From: Thermodesulfovibrio sp.
GTDB taxonomy: Bacteria; Nitrospirota; Thermodesulfovibrionia; Thermodesulfovibrionales; JdFR-85
Reading direction: 5' to 3'
DNA length: 22,273 nt
Assembly (NCBI GenBank): GCA_027016675.1
Contig: JALUSH010000203.1
Coordinates: 1 to 22,273 of the forward strand
Part shown: positions 8,062-15,735 of the stretch, piece by piece
Layout of the letters: every line of letters begins with the position of its first letter
Numbering within the stretch: position 1 is the stretch's first letter
Position numbers and translations under genes: made by a program
The notes under the pieces: model-generated
What the model saw: the letters and a program-made list of their open reading frames with translations, nothing else
What the model was told of the DNA's origin: nothing
Database searches by the model: none

Positions 8062-8705
8062 CAAAACTGGGTGTACTGGCATCAGGCAGGGGATCGAACT
8101 TTCAATCCATAATAGATTCTATAAAATCAGGTTATCTTGATGCCAGGGTTGAGATACTAATTACTGATAACCCTGATGCCTATGCAATTGAAAGGGCAAA
8201 AAACAATGGCATACCCTTTCTTATTATGAAACCAGGGGATTACCCTGATAAGGATGTCTATTACAGTGCCATTGCAGGAGCATTAAAAGAACGGGGCGTG
8301 GAGCTTGTCATCCTTGCTGGGTTTATGAGGGTTGTAAAAAAGCCTCTCATCGATGCCTATCCTATGAGGATCATGAATATCCACCCTGCCCTTCTACCCT
8401 CCTTTCCAGGTCTGCACGGGCAGAAACAGGCTGTGGATTATGGCGTAAAGATATCTGGCTGTACAGTGCATTTTGTTGATGAGGGTGTAGATACAGGACC
8501 AATAATAATACAGGCAGCAGTGCCTGCATATCATGATGATACTGAAGAAAGCCTTGCTGAGCGGATACTAAAGGAAGAACACCGTATCTTCCCCTATGCA
8601 ATAAAACTGTTCATCCAGGGCAGGCTTCGTGTTGAGGGAAGAAAGGTGATAATATCTGGACAGAAAAAAGCAGACTCTATACTTATAAACCCTCCAATCC
8701 TGTAG
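8058..8705 (+). CDS. purN: Phosphoribosylglycinamide formyltransferase
   Basis: A 215-residue GAR transformylase that transfers a formyl group from 10-formyltetrahydrofolate to GAR in the third step of purine synthesis. The N-terminal phosphate-binding loop is GRGSNFQSI (residues 10-18). The catalytic triad matches the E. coli enzyme closely: N107 and H109 in NIHPALLPSFPGLHG, and D145 in DEGVDTGPII. The length is normal. The ATG overlaps the upstream stop by four bases (ATGA). Other pur genes are not in the window, so purN has been recruited into this mixed operon. Confidence 0.97.
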   Translation: MTKLGVLASGRGSNFQSIIDSIKSGYLDARVEILITDNPDAYAIERAKNNGIPFLIMKPGDYPDKDVYYSAIAGALKERGVELVILAGFMRVVKKPLIDAYPMRIMNIHPALLPSFPGLHGQKQAVDYGVKISGCTVHFVDEGVDTGPIIIQAAVPAYHDDTEESLAERILKEEHRIFPYAIKLFIQGRLRVEGRKVIISGQKKADSILINPPIL

Positions 8706-8707
8706 TT

Positions 8708-9283
8708 ATGAGAATAACAGGTGGAAGGGCCAGAGGCCGAAGAATCAAGGTGAAGGCTGCTATTGAGAGTTCATCACTACGCCCCACCGCATCAAAGGTG
8801 AGAGAGGCCCTGTTCAACATAATAGGCACTGATATTGTGGGGGCACGATTCCTTGACCTTTATGCAGGCACAGGTGCTGTGGGTTTTGAGGCACTCAGTA
8901 GAGGTGCAGAAGAGGTGGTATTTGTTGAGATAAACCCCATCAGATGCCGTGTTATAAAAAGGCTTGCACAGAATCTTGGATTCAAGAACAGGATAAAGGT
9001 CTACAAAATAGACGCATTTAACTATCTCTTAAGGACAAAAAAGCGGAAGGAGGTATTTGATTTTATCTTTATTGATCCACCCTATCAATCAGGAGAGATA
9101 ATGAAGATACTCCCTCTGCTTTCTGATGGTTTAATACTCTCAAGAGATGGTATTATAATAGTAGAGCATTTTTCTAAGATTGCCCTGCCAGAAGAGATCG
9201 GCAATCTTAAAACAAGAAAGACATACAAATATGGTGATACCTCATTAACCACCTATAAATTTACTGAAGGAGTACAAGGATGA
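8708..9283 (+). CDS. rsmD: 16S rRNA (guanine(966)-N2)-methyltransferase
   Basis: A 191-residue Rossmann methyltransferase acting on G966 of 16S rRNA in the small subunit. Diagnostic segments are RITGGRARGRRIKV at the N-terminus, LRPTASKVREALFNI, motif I FLDLYAGTGAVGFEALSRGA, and the catalytic DPPY at residues 123-126. It starts two bases after the purN stop without a clear ribosome-binding site, so its translation probably depends on reinitiation. It overlaps coaD by four bases. The rsmD-coaD pairing is a common bacterial arrangement, which supports both calls. Confidence 0.97.
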   Translation: MRITGGRARGRRIKVKAAIESSSLRPTASKVREALFNIIGTDIVGARFLDLYAGTGAVGFEALSRGAEEVVFVEINPIRCRVIKRLAQNLGFKNRIKVYKIDAFNYLLRTKKRKEVFDFIFIDPPYQSGEIMKILPLLSDGLILSRDGIIIVEHFSKIALPEEIGNLKTRKTYKYGDTSLTTYKFTEGVQG

Positions 9284-9774
9284 AAAAACTGGCAATCTGC
9301 CCTGGCACCTTTGATCCTATTACAAATGGGCATATTGATATAGTGCTCAGAAGCCTGAGAATATTCGATAAGGTAATAGTGGCTGTTGCCAAGAACCCAA
9401 GAAAGAAACCTCTCTTCCCCCTTGATAAAAGGATAGAACTAATAAGGGAATCACTTAAGGGAACAGGCAATATCATCATTGAACCCTTTGATTCACTGCT
9501 GGTTGATTACGTAAGCTCACGAAAGGGGATTGCCATTGTACGTGGGTTAAGGGCTGTATCTGATTTTGAATATGAATTGCAGATGGCCTTGTTGAACAGG
9601 AAGCTCTCTCCTCAGATAGAGACTGTATTCATGATGCCCTCGGAGGAATACTCCTTCCTCTCGTCCACAATGGTTAAAGAGATCGCCTCATATGGTGGTT
9701 CTGTGGAAGGGCTTGTCCCGCCACCTGTAGAAAAGGCGCTTAAGGAGGTCTTCAAAAGAAATCCTGATGTATGA
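9280..9774 (+). CDS. coaD: Phosphopantetheine adenylyltransferase
   Basis: A 164-residue nucleotidyltransferase making dephospho-CoA from 4'-phosphopantetheine and ATP, the penultimate step of CoA synthesis. The start is diagnostic: CPGTFDPITNGHIDI, with the (H/T)xGH nucleotide-binding motif as TNGH at residues 15-18. Further on are VRGLRAVSDFEYELQMALLNR and the YSFLSSTMVKEIA segment that replaces the ISSTxVR motif. The length is typical of bacterial CoaD. The ATG overlaps the rsmD stop (ATGA), and AAGGAG lies in the last rsmD codons. Its last eight bases overlap queE. Confidence 0.97.
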   Translation: MKKLAICPGTFDPITNGHIDIVLRSLRIFDKVIVAVAKNPRKKPLFPLDKRIELIRESLKGTGNIIIEPFDSLLVDYVSSRKGIAIVRGLRAVSDFEYELQMALLNRKLSPQIETVFMMPSEEYSFLSSTMVKEIASYGGSVEGLVPPPVEKALKEVFKRNPDV

Positions 9775-10414
9775 AAAGACTTTAAGGGTCTGTGAAACCT
9801 TCCTCAGCATCCAGGGCGAGTCTACATTTTCAGGGCTACCCTGTTTTTTCATAAGGCTCTCCAACTGTAATCTCAGGTGCCGATACTGTGACACAAGATA
9901 TGCCTATGAGGAAGAAGGCTTTTGTGAAACCATAGGCTCACTTGTCTCGATGGCTCTTGAAACCAATCTCAGACTTGTTGAGATTACAGGTGGTGAACCA
10001 CTTCTGCAGGAAAATTCCCTTAACCTTATCAGGGAACTCTGTGATAGGGACTTTACTGTTTTAGTTGAAACAAATGGCTCAATGAACATTGACCCCATAG
10101 ATCCCCGTGCAGTGGTAATACTGGATATCAAGACCCCTGGCAGTGGGTTTTCAGATTATATGGACTTTGAGAATCTTACACGATTGAGGGCTCATGATGA
10201 GGTAAAATTTGTTATTACAGACAGGGCTGATTATGAATGGGCAAAGGAGATTCTTCACAGGTATAAGCTAATAGGAGACCGCATCCTTTTTTCACCTGCC
10301 ATGGGGTATATTGAACCACAAAAGCTTTCTGAATGGATTATAATGGACAGACTCAATGTTAGATTGAACCTGCAACTACACAGGTATATATTCGGTAACA
10401 GGAGAGGTGTATGA
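9767..10414 (+). CDS. queE: 7-carboxy-7-deazaguanine synthase
   Basis: A 215-residue radical SAM enzyme converting 6-carboxytetrahydropterin to 7-carboxy-7-deazaguanine, the ring contraction in queuosine synthesis. The cluster motif is the standard CX3CX2C at C34, C38 and C41 (CNLRCRYCDT), preceded by the QueE-typical SIQGESTFSGLPCFFIRL. The SAM-binding segment EITGGEPLLQ follows. The length is normal. It overlaps the end of coaD by eight bases and its stop overlaps the mazG start (ATGA). No queD, queC or queF lies in the window, so the pathway genes are dispersed. Confidence 0.95.
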   Translation: MYEKTLRVCETFLSIQGESTFSGLPCFFIRLSNCNLRCRYCDTRYAYEEEGFCETIGSLVSMALETNLRLVEITGGEPLLQENSLNLIRELCDRDFTVLVETNGSMNIDPIDPRAVVILDIKTPGSGFSDYMDFENLTRLRAHDEVKFVITDRADYEWAKEILHRYKLIGDRILFSPAMGYIEPQKLSEWIIMDRLNVRLNLQLHRYIFGNRRGV

Positions 10415-11205
10415 ACAGAGGCTCTGCACTTGAAAGACTTGTGAATATAATGGCCAGGCTTCGTTCAGAAGAGGGCTGTCCATGGGACAGGAAACAGACC
10501 AGAGAGACACTCAAGCCCTATCTAATTGAAGAGGCCTACGAGCTCCTTGAGGCTATTGAAAAGAACGACCCTCATCAGATCAAGGAAGAACTGGGTGACC
10601 TCCTGTTCCAGATTATCTTTCACTGTCAGATAGCCCGTGAAAGAGGCGAGTTTGATGTATGGGATGTGCTGGAAAGTATTACAGAGAAGATGCTCAATCG
10701 CCATCCTCATGTGTTTGGAGATGACAGGATCAAGGACGCTTCCCAGGTTATCCAGCGATGGGAAGAGCACAAAAAACGGGAGGGAAAACTGAAGGATTCT
10801 GTACTGGAAGGAATCCCTGCTGCGCTTCCATCATTGTTAAGGGCCCACAGGGTCCAAGAAAGGGCCTCCAGAGTGGGTTTTGACTGGAACAAGAGAGAAG
10901 AGGTCTATGAAAAACTCAAAGAGGAACTCAGGGAATTTGAGGCAGCCCTTGAAAGTGGAAACAGGGATGAGATTGAATCAGAGATGGGGGATCTTCTGTT
11001 CAGCCTGGTAAATATCTCAAGGTTTTCAGGCATCAATCCCGAGGATGCATTGAGAAGAACCACTGATAAATTTATAAAACGCTTCAGATTTATAGAAGAA
11101 GAGGCACGAAAACAGGGTAAACACATCTCAGAACTTACACTTTCCGAGATGGATAATCTCTGGGAAGAGGCAAAATTATTAAACGAAAAAAAACACAATC
11201 AATGA
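10411..11205 (+). CDS. mazG: Nucleoside triphosphate pyrophosphohydrolase MazG
   Basis: A 264-residue protein with two tandem MazG helical domains, as in E. coli MazG, which hydrolyses (d)NTPs to NMP and PPi and lowers aberrant nucleotides. Domain 1 begins with SEEGCPWDRKQTRETLKPYL, and its metal-binding acidic residues lie in EEAYELLEAI and KEELGDLLFQIIF. Domain 2 has the parallel EMGDLLFSLVNISRF. The length matches the two-domain form. It is the last gene of the operon; its stop is 43 bases from the end of convergent cbiB, and I see no strong terminator hairpin between them. An A8 run lies seven codons before the stop. Confidence 0.95.
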   Translation: MNRGSALERLVNIMARLRSEEGCPWDRKQTRETLKPYLIEEAYELLEAIEKNDPHQIKEELGDLLFQIIFHCQIARERGEFDVWDVLESITEKMLNRHPHVFGDDRIKDASQVIQRWEEHKKREGKLKDSVLEGIPAALPSLLRAHRVQERASRVGFDWNKREEVYEKLKEELREFEAALESGNRDEIESEMGDLLFSLVNISRFSGINPEDALRRTTDKFIKRFRFIEEEARKQGKHISELTLSEMDNLWEEAKLLNEKKHNQ

Positions 11206-11248
11206 GCTTGCCGTCTTTGCAGAAAAAGGTTCTCCTGTAGAGTATGAT

Positions 11249-12235
11249 TCAAAAAAATATCAGGCTTTTGTGTAACAACGAGAAAACTGTAAGGGTTATA
11301 AATACAGCAATACATACCATATACGCTGTGATATTGATATCCTTAATTTCTGGTTCTCTATGACCTTCACCAATAAAGGGCTTGTTGTGAAGCACACCAT
11401 CATAAAAGGCAGGCCCAAGAAGCAGGATTCCCAGTGCACCTGCCACCGCAGCCTCAGGTAACCCTGCATTGGGACTTGGATGCTTCTTTGCATCCCTCAG
11501 AAGAACCCTCAATGCCCTTATAAAATCCAATCTCCTGTAAAATGGCATTAATACAACTGTAGAGCACAATAAAACCAGTGCTGTTATCCTTGCAGGGATG
11601 TAGTTTGCTATGTCATCAAGTTTTGCAGCCACCAGCCCAAGGTATCTGTATCTTTCATTCTTGTATCCAAGCATTGAATCAAGGGTGTTTATTGCCTTAT
11701 ATGTAAATGCAAGGGGAAGCCCTCCAATGGCAAAATAAAACAGTGGTGCAATAACTCCATCAGAGGCATTCTCTGAGATTGTCTCTATTAATGCCCTGAT
11801 TACGCCATCCCTGCTCAGATACTTTGTATCCCGTCCCACAATATAGGAAAGCTTCTTCCTGGCCCTGTATAGATTCTCATCTTCAAGCTCCCTGACAATA
11901 TCATGAACCTCTGTGATTAGACTCCTCAGAGCAAGACTGAAGGACCCCACAACTCCTGCAAGGAGCACGTAAAGATCCACATTACCTGCCAGAGTATATC
12001 TTTTAAAGGGCGACAGGAGATACATAAACAAAAAAGACAACAGATAAACTATAGTAACGGTTAGTACCACGATGATTGCACCACCACATATCTGTCCTGT
12101 TTTCCCACTGACCCTTCTTCTGATAATTCCCTCAAGGAATGAAATAAGTTGTCCGATCATCCTTACAGGATGAGGAAACCATCGAGGGTCACCAATTAGC
12201 AAATCCATAATGAATGCAACTATAACAATCTCCAT
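11249..12235 (-). CDS. cbiB: Adenosylcobinamide-phosphate synthase
   Basis: A 328-residue integral membrane protein (CbiB/CobD family) that attaches the aminopropanol-type linker to adenosylcobyric acid in B12 synthesis. The N-terminus MDLLIGDPRWFPHPVRMIG and the central SENASDGVIAPLFYFAIGG segment are characteristic. Several membrane helices are visible (about 46-72, 85-105, 210-235 and 302-325). The length is typical. No other cobalamin gene is in the window, although a B12-domain radical SAM gene lies 5 kb away. There is no Shine-Dalgarno sequence near the ATG, and a TATAAT box ends only six bases upstream of it, suggesting a leaderless message. Confidence 0.95.
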   Translation of the reverse strand: MEIVIVAFIMDLLIGDPRWFPHPVRMIGQLISFLEGIIRRRVSGKTGQICGGAIIVVLTVTIVYLLSFLFMYLLSPFKRYTLAGNVDLYVLLAGVVGSFSLALRSLITEVHDIVRELEDENLYRARKKLSYIVGRDTKYLSRDGVIRALIETISENASDGVIAPLFYFAIGGLPLAFTYKAINTLDSMLGYKNERYRYLGLVAAKLDDIANYIPARITALVLLCSTVVLMPFYRRLDFIRALRVLLRDAKKHPSPNAGLPEAAVAGALGILLLGPAFYDGVLHNKPFIGEGHREPEIKDINITAYMVCIAVFITLTVFSLLHKSLIFF

Positions 12236-12241
12236 CAGATA

Positions 12242-12247
12242 ATTATA
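12242..12247 (-). promoter_or_regulatory. Candidate -10 box for leaderless cbiB transcript
   Basis: On the minus strand TATAAT lies six bases upstream of the cbiB ATG, so transcription would begin at or next to the A of the start codon. No convincing -35 or ribosome-binding site is present. The assignment rests on a single perfect hexamer plus its spacing. Confidence 0.45.
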
Positions 12248-12343
12248 TCCTATTCCTATGATAACTTACACAGCATACCCTTTCTGTCACACTGTGATTC
12301 TCTGCCCTCCTTAACCCTTAATATCATGCCCATTCCCCCATCC

Positions 12344-12397
12344 ACTCATATACTCATTTTTACTCATTAACCCATCACTGCTCACTGTTGACTTATC
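12344..12397. repeat. Degenerate heptad-periodic ACTCAT/ACTGYT tract
   Basis: The plus strand reads as imperfect units beginning with ACTCAT or ACTGYT, spaced about seven bases apart (ACTCATA, ACTCATT, ACCCATC, ACTGCTC, ACTGTTG, ACTTATC) with small insertions. A related tract lies on the other side of tRNA-Ser. The rest of the 12236-12546 gap is C/T-rich on the plus strand, with no ORF that looks real. It contains the tRNA promoter near 12457 and, on the other strand, the cbiB -10. Confidence 0.5.
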
Positions 12398-12456
12398 CGC
12401 CTTGTTTACTTACTTGAAATCTTTTGAACGTCAGTGCTCAGAAAACATGAACTAAA

Positions 12457-12465
12457 TGGTATAAT
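12457..12465 (+). promoter_or_regulatory. Extended -10 promoter upstream of tRNA-Ser
   Basis: TGGTATAAT, identical to the nadE extended -10, lies 81 bases before the mature tRNA 5' end. The predicted start near 12472 would give a 5' leader of about 75 bases to be removed by RNase P. No good -35 is visible at the usual distance. Confidence 0.5.
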
Positions 12466-12546
12466 AGACTCCAGAAGAGACACCTTTTATTTGCTAACAA
12501 ATAACATTAAGTTTTCGTTATACTATATTGATATTCAAGCATCTAT

Positions 12547-12637
<91 letters not shown>

Positions 12638-12746
12638 GTTTTCCCGTTAAAAATAGCCAATCACTGGATTAAACAATAAAGTAACCTCTTTTTATTGTTA
12701 TACACTACATCAAGTAAAGAAACAAACCCTATAGGCCCACCCACAA

Positions 12747-12780
12747 ACTGCTCACTGCTTACTGTTAACTCCTGACTGTC
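12747..12780. repeat. Second heptad-periodic ACTGYT tract
   Basis: Units AACTGCT, CACTGCT, TACTGTT, AACTCCT and GACTGTC follow one another with an exact seven-base period. The units resemble those at 12344-12397, so tRNA-Ser is bracketed by related simple-sequence remnants. Between the tRNA and this tract only a weak AT-rich stem (12672-12680 with 12691-12699) is seen, without a T-run. Confidence 0.55.
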
Positions 12781-12800
12781 TTATTGGCACCATGCCGTGT

Positions 12801-12836
12801 TTGCAATTGTTAAACCAAATCCAGTTATAAAATAAT
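12801..12836 (+). promoter_or_regulatory. Candidate promoter just upstream of structured element A
   Basis: Two overlapping readings exist: TTGCAA (12801-12806) with TATAAA (12826-12831) at a 19-base spacing, or TTGTTA (12807-12812) with AATAAT (12831-12836) at 18 bases. Either would start RNA around 12838-12843, immediately before the closing stem of the element at 12851. The region is AT-rich, so chance matches are likely; copy B has no equivalent. Confidence 0.35.
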
Positions 12837-12850
12837 AAAAATAGCTGGAA

Positions 12851-12984
12851 GCAGTGACATGGTAGAGTCTGAGCGGTTTTGAATTTTGTATAAAGGTTCA
12901 CCTGGATGGTGAACCACAAAATTCCCTCGGAGCATGCCATGGAGGGCATGCGAGAATGAGATGAAGACTCTACCATGTCACTGG
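12851..12984 (+). repeat. Structured Y-shaped repeat element, copy A
   Basis: A 134-base imperfect palindrome that folds into three stems. The closing stem is 19 perfect base pairs (12852-12870 with 12965-12983). Hairpin 1 has GAATTTTGT (12881-12889) with ACAAAATTC (12916-12924), a five-base bulge, then GGTTCACC (12895-12902) with GGTGAACC (12908-12915) and loop TGGAT. Hairpin 2 has CTC (12926-12928) with GAG (12952-12954), then GCATGCC (12932-12938) with GGCATGC (12945-12951). A second copy with the same fold lies at 15928-16058. It could be a structured non-coding RNA or a non-autonomous palindromic mobile element; I recognise no named family. It contains no plausible coding sequence. Confidence 0.85.
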
Positions 12985-13067
12985 TATGAATCTTATCGCT
13001 GGATTTGGGGTGAATTATTTTGGACACCATTTACCATAGTAATGAGATGACAATGAATATAACATTT

Positions 13068-13099
13068 TTGACATTTTACACTATCATTTTTGTTACAAT
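13068..13099 (+). promoter_or_regulatory. Promoter of the nitronate monooxygenase-like gene
   Basis: TTGACA (13068-13073) matches the -35 consensus exactly, and TGTTACAAT (13091-13099) is an extended -10. The spacing of 20 bases is long, but the TGn element can compensate. Transcription would begin near 13106, leaving a leader of only about 18 bases with no clear ribosome-binding site. Confidence 0.55.
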
Positions 13100-13123
13100 A
13101 AGAGAACAGGTATTGCTGAACAA

Positions 13124-14269
13124 ATGGGTTTATCAAAGAATCAGATAAACAGAAAGAGTAATTTGCTGCCGTCGCTTGTAATTAAAGATATCAGGATTGA
13201 GACCCCCATAATCCAGGGTGGTATGGGTGTAGGTGTGTCCCTCCATCCACTGGCCAGTGCTGTGGCTTCAGAGGGTGGAGTGGGTGTTATCTCAAGTGCT
13301 GCGCTGGACAGGCTCCTCTCCAAGAGATACAATAAAAAATTCAATACCTATGAGGCTGCCTATGCAGAGGTATCCCTTGCCCTTGAAAGCGGTGGTGTGG
13401 TGGGCATAAACATCATGGTTGCAGGCGTAAAAGACTACGAGGCCTCTGTCAAAGGGGCCATTGATGCAGGGGTACATATGATCATCTCTGGTGCTGGTCT
13501 ACCCCTTTCGCTTCCTTCAATTGCAAAACCAAAAGACACTGCCCTGATTCCGATAGTGTCATCTGCAAGGGCACTTGAGATAATATGCCGGAAATGGCAA
13601 CGCCAGGGATACCGTCCTGATGCAGCTGTTCTTGAGGGGCCACTGGCTGGAGGACATCTTGGTTTTCAGCCGGATCAGATTGAACGTGATGAATACAGAT
13701 TAGAACGCCTTCTTCCACCTGTAAAGGATGTTGCAAAAAAGTATGGAGACTTTCCAGTAATTGTGGCAGGCGGAATCTATACACATGAGGATATAAAACG
13801 TTTTCTCTCTCTTGGTGCAGATGCAGTACAGATGGGCACAAGATTCCTTGTAACAGAGGAAAGCTCTGCCACTCAGGCGTACAAGGAGGCAGTCGTAAAG
13901 GCCAAAAAGGAGGATATCATCATAGCAGGCACACCTGGCTCACCCTGTGGACTCCCCTTCCGTATACTGAGGCACTCCCCCATGTATATTGAGGCCATTG
14001 AAAGAGGTCGTCAACCAAGGTGTGATAAGGGATATGTGCTCTTCAAGGATGATAAAGGAAGGTTCACCAGATGTCTTGCCAAGGAAAGCAATGCAGGCCA
14101 CTTCTGCATATGTAACGGTCTGCTCAGTTCAGCAGGCTACAATCCTGATAAGGAAAGACCCCTTTACACTGTCGGATCCAATGCATACCGGGTAGACAGG
14201 ATAATGACTGTAAAGGAACTGATGGATGAACTGAAGGGTGTTAAAGAACCCGTGGAGAATGTAGCCTGA
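13124..14269 (+). CDS. Nitronate monooxygenase-family flavoprotein
   Basis: A 381-residue TIM-barrel protein of the NMO / 2-nitropropane dioxygenase family, related to the enoyl-ACP reductase FabK. Visible motifs are PIIQGGMGVGVS near residue 28, GVVGINIMV, GGHLGF with the family active-site His region, VIVAGGIYTHEDI, and GADAVQMGTRFLVTEE, which form the FMN phosphate site. The C-terminal 70 residues add cysteines (RCDKGYVLF, RCLAKESNAGHFCICNGLL). These occur in an anaerobe-enriched NMO-like subgroup and may bind metal or form a lid. The substrate is uncertain: nitronate oxidation needs O2, so a reductase role is possible. The ATG at 13124 has no close Shine-Dalgarno; a TTG at 13163 begins nearer the conserved LPSLVIKDIRIETPIIQGG and is an alternative start. 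Confidence 0.88.
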   Translation: MGLSKNQINRKSNLLPSLVIKDIRIETPIIQGGMGVGVSLHPLASAVASEGGVGVISSAALDRLLSKRYNKKFNTYEAAYAEVSLALESGGVVGINIMVAGVKDYEASVKGAIDAGVHMIISGAGLPLSLPSIAKPKDTALIPIVSSARALEIICRKWQRQGYRPDAAVLEGPLAGGHLGFQPDQIERDEYRLERLLPPVKDVAKKYGDFPVIVAGGIYTHEDIKRFLSLGADAVQMGTRFLVTEESSATQAYKEAVVKAKKEDIIIAGTPGSPCGLPFRILRHSPMYIEAIERGRQPRCDKGYVLFKDDKGRFTRCLAKESNAGHFCICNGLLSSAGYNPDKERPLYTVGSNAYRVDRIMTVKELMDELKGVKEPVENVA

Positions 14270-14303
14270 TACACAAGATACACTTAAAAGGGTTCTTTTT
14301 TTT
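14243..14303 (+). other. Inverted repeat with T8 run at gene junction
   Basis: AAAGAACCC (14243-14251) pairs perfectly with GGGTTCTTT (14290-14298), and eight Ts run from 14296. The 38-base loop contains the upstream stop codon and the GGAG/CTG start region of the next gene. It resembles an intrinsic terminator with an oversized loop, but the T-run also codes for Phe codons in the next gene's signal peptide. It may be attenuating or accidental. Confidence 0.4.
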
Positions 14304-15729
14304 ATCATTCCTCCTGCTTATCTCAGCAGTGCTCATATTAAGAACCGATCTCTATGCTGGCCAGTCCAGATGTTCTGAAGGCACTGTCGTACTGAAGGGC
14401 AGTAGAACAATGAATATGCAACACCTGAGCTATACCTACAGTGAAGAACTTACCCTTAAGCGTGTCACCTATGGCAGAGGCTACAACGGGAGATGGGTTA
14501 TCATCAGGTACGTACAGAAATCTGTCTATCCATGGCCTTTGAGAGGTTTCCCTCCACCTGTAGAGAAGATTGTGCCTATAAAAGGGTTCGGTACATTTAA
14601 ATGCCGTGCCAGGGCAAGTTCAAATATTCTGACAAATGTATGTACAGGTAAAGATGCATACCTTGATATATATAACAACAAGGTGGGGAACAGGGCAAGC
14701 GGAAGATGGACAGGCCATATCAGAGGTAACATGATGGTATTCAGGTTTGATCCAAGCAATCAGCTATCATCTGAATTGAGAGGGAGAATCAGCAAAGGCA
14801 AGAAGATCAATTATTCCATCAAGGTCATCCCCTGGAACAAGACAGGCAGGGACCTTTTCAACACGGAGAGACCGGGAAAACTTGAGCTGAGATTCAGGGC
14901 AGAGGTAAGTCCACCTGATTATGCTGACGCAGTTGTCTGGCATCTGCCCTCCATGGGCGATTCAAAGATAACAGTGGAGCCTGCAAACAGGCGTGGCAAA
15001 AATATCAAAATCATCTATACAGGCCTGCCATCACGTAATTCAGCCTTTGGACTGAAAAAGATAAAGGCCGTGCTTGATATAGAGAACTGTCATGCAGAGG
15101 ATACATCAAGGATCAAGATCTTTTACCACCGTGATGTAAAAAATAATCCCGAGGGCAAATATCCCAACTGGTTCTACTACTGGAAACAGACACCATGCGC
15201 AAACCCCAATGGCCAGAACCCGATCATTGAATATGGTGGCAATCAATACAGCTACTGCAACAAAAGGAATGTGCTTGCCTTATTCTCTCCAGGCTATGCC
15301 TATAAGACCATCCATGTCTGTGACCTCACAAAGGCAGGCCCAAAGATGACCGACAGGTTCCCCCTTATTTCACATAAAAAGGATGGTACGGGCGCTGACT
15401 TTGATGGCTGGCGTGTTACACATTATATAGATACCTTTGCTGTGGTGGTTCTCCATGAGTTCAAACACTGGCAGATGTATCATGCATGGAAACGCGGTAA
15501 GAGCAATACCCAACTTGCATCTGAAGACCAGGACGGCGACGGGATACCAGACAGGGCAGAACCTGGACTTGGATTCAACCCCCAGGAGACCCAGACATAT
15601 TATGCAGTGGGAGAGCTCAAAGGTATTGGTTATGACGAGGAATGGCTTGCCTATGAGGAGATGCGTAAACACAGGATTGGTTCATGCGACAGATTTGACT
15701 GGTCCTATCCTGGTGCACAATGGCACTAA
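14266..15729 (+). CDS. Secreted HEXXH metallopeptidase-like protein with calcium-loop motif
   Basis: The first standard start in frame is a GTG at 14329, but that cuts a signal peptide in half. Upstream in frame are CTG (14266, overlapping the previous stop as CTGA) and ATA (14269), with GGAG at 14254-14257 eight bases before the CTG. From there the N-terminus reads MIHKIHLKG, then a hydrophobic FFFLSFLLLISAVLIL, then a likely cleavage after LYA. The 487-residue product has no recognised domain in its first 380 residues, which look beta-rich. It then shows H397-EFK-H401 (an HEXXH zinc motif), an EF-hand/thrombospondin-3-like loop DQDGDGIPD (D421-D429), and a following helix with E458/E459 that could supply the third zinc ligand. 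It ends with a DWSYPGAQW tail. The protease activity is inferred; the signal is seen. Confidence 0.75.
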   Translation: MIHKIHLKGFFFLSFLLLISAVLILRTDLYAGQSRCSEGTVVLKGSRTMNMQHLSYTYSEELTLKRVTYGRGYNGRWVIIRYVQKSVYPWPLRGFPPPVEKIVPIKGFGTFKCRARASSNILTNVCTGKDAYLDIYNNKVGNRASGRWTGHIRGNMMVFRFDPSNQLSSELRGRISKGKKINYSIKVIPWNKTGRDLFNTERPGKLELRFRAEVSPPDYADAVVWHLPSMGDSKITVEPANRRGKNIKIIYTGLPSRNSAFGLKKIKAVLDIENCHAEDTSRIKIFYHRDVKNNPEGKYPNWFYYWKQTPCANPNGQNPIIEYGGNQYSYCNKRNVLALFSPGYAYKTIHVCDLTKAGPKMTDRFPLISHKKDGTGADFDGWRVTHYIDTFAVVVLHEFKHWQMYHAWKRGKSNTQLASEDQDGDGIPDRAEPGLGFNPQETQTYYAVGELKGIGYDEEWLAYEEMRKHRIGSCDRFDWSYPGAQWH

Positions 15730-15735
15730 AAAATC

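Noticed and set aside
11186..11277. A +1 frame stays open for about 24 codons past the mazG stop, after an A8 run, as if mazG were extended by slippage.
   Set aside because: MazG already ends at its family length, the extension runs into convergent cbiB, and a short chance frame is likely in AT-rich DNA.
12752..13030. A 92-codon minus-strand open frame across structured element A.
   Set aside because: It follows the palindrome on the opposite strand, has no ribosome-binding site or recognisable protein features, and the covarying stems explain the sequence better.
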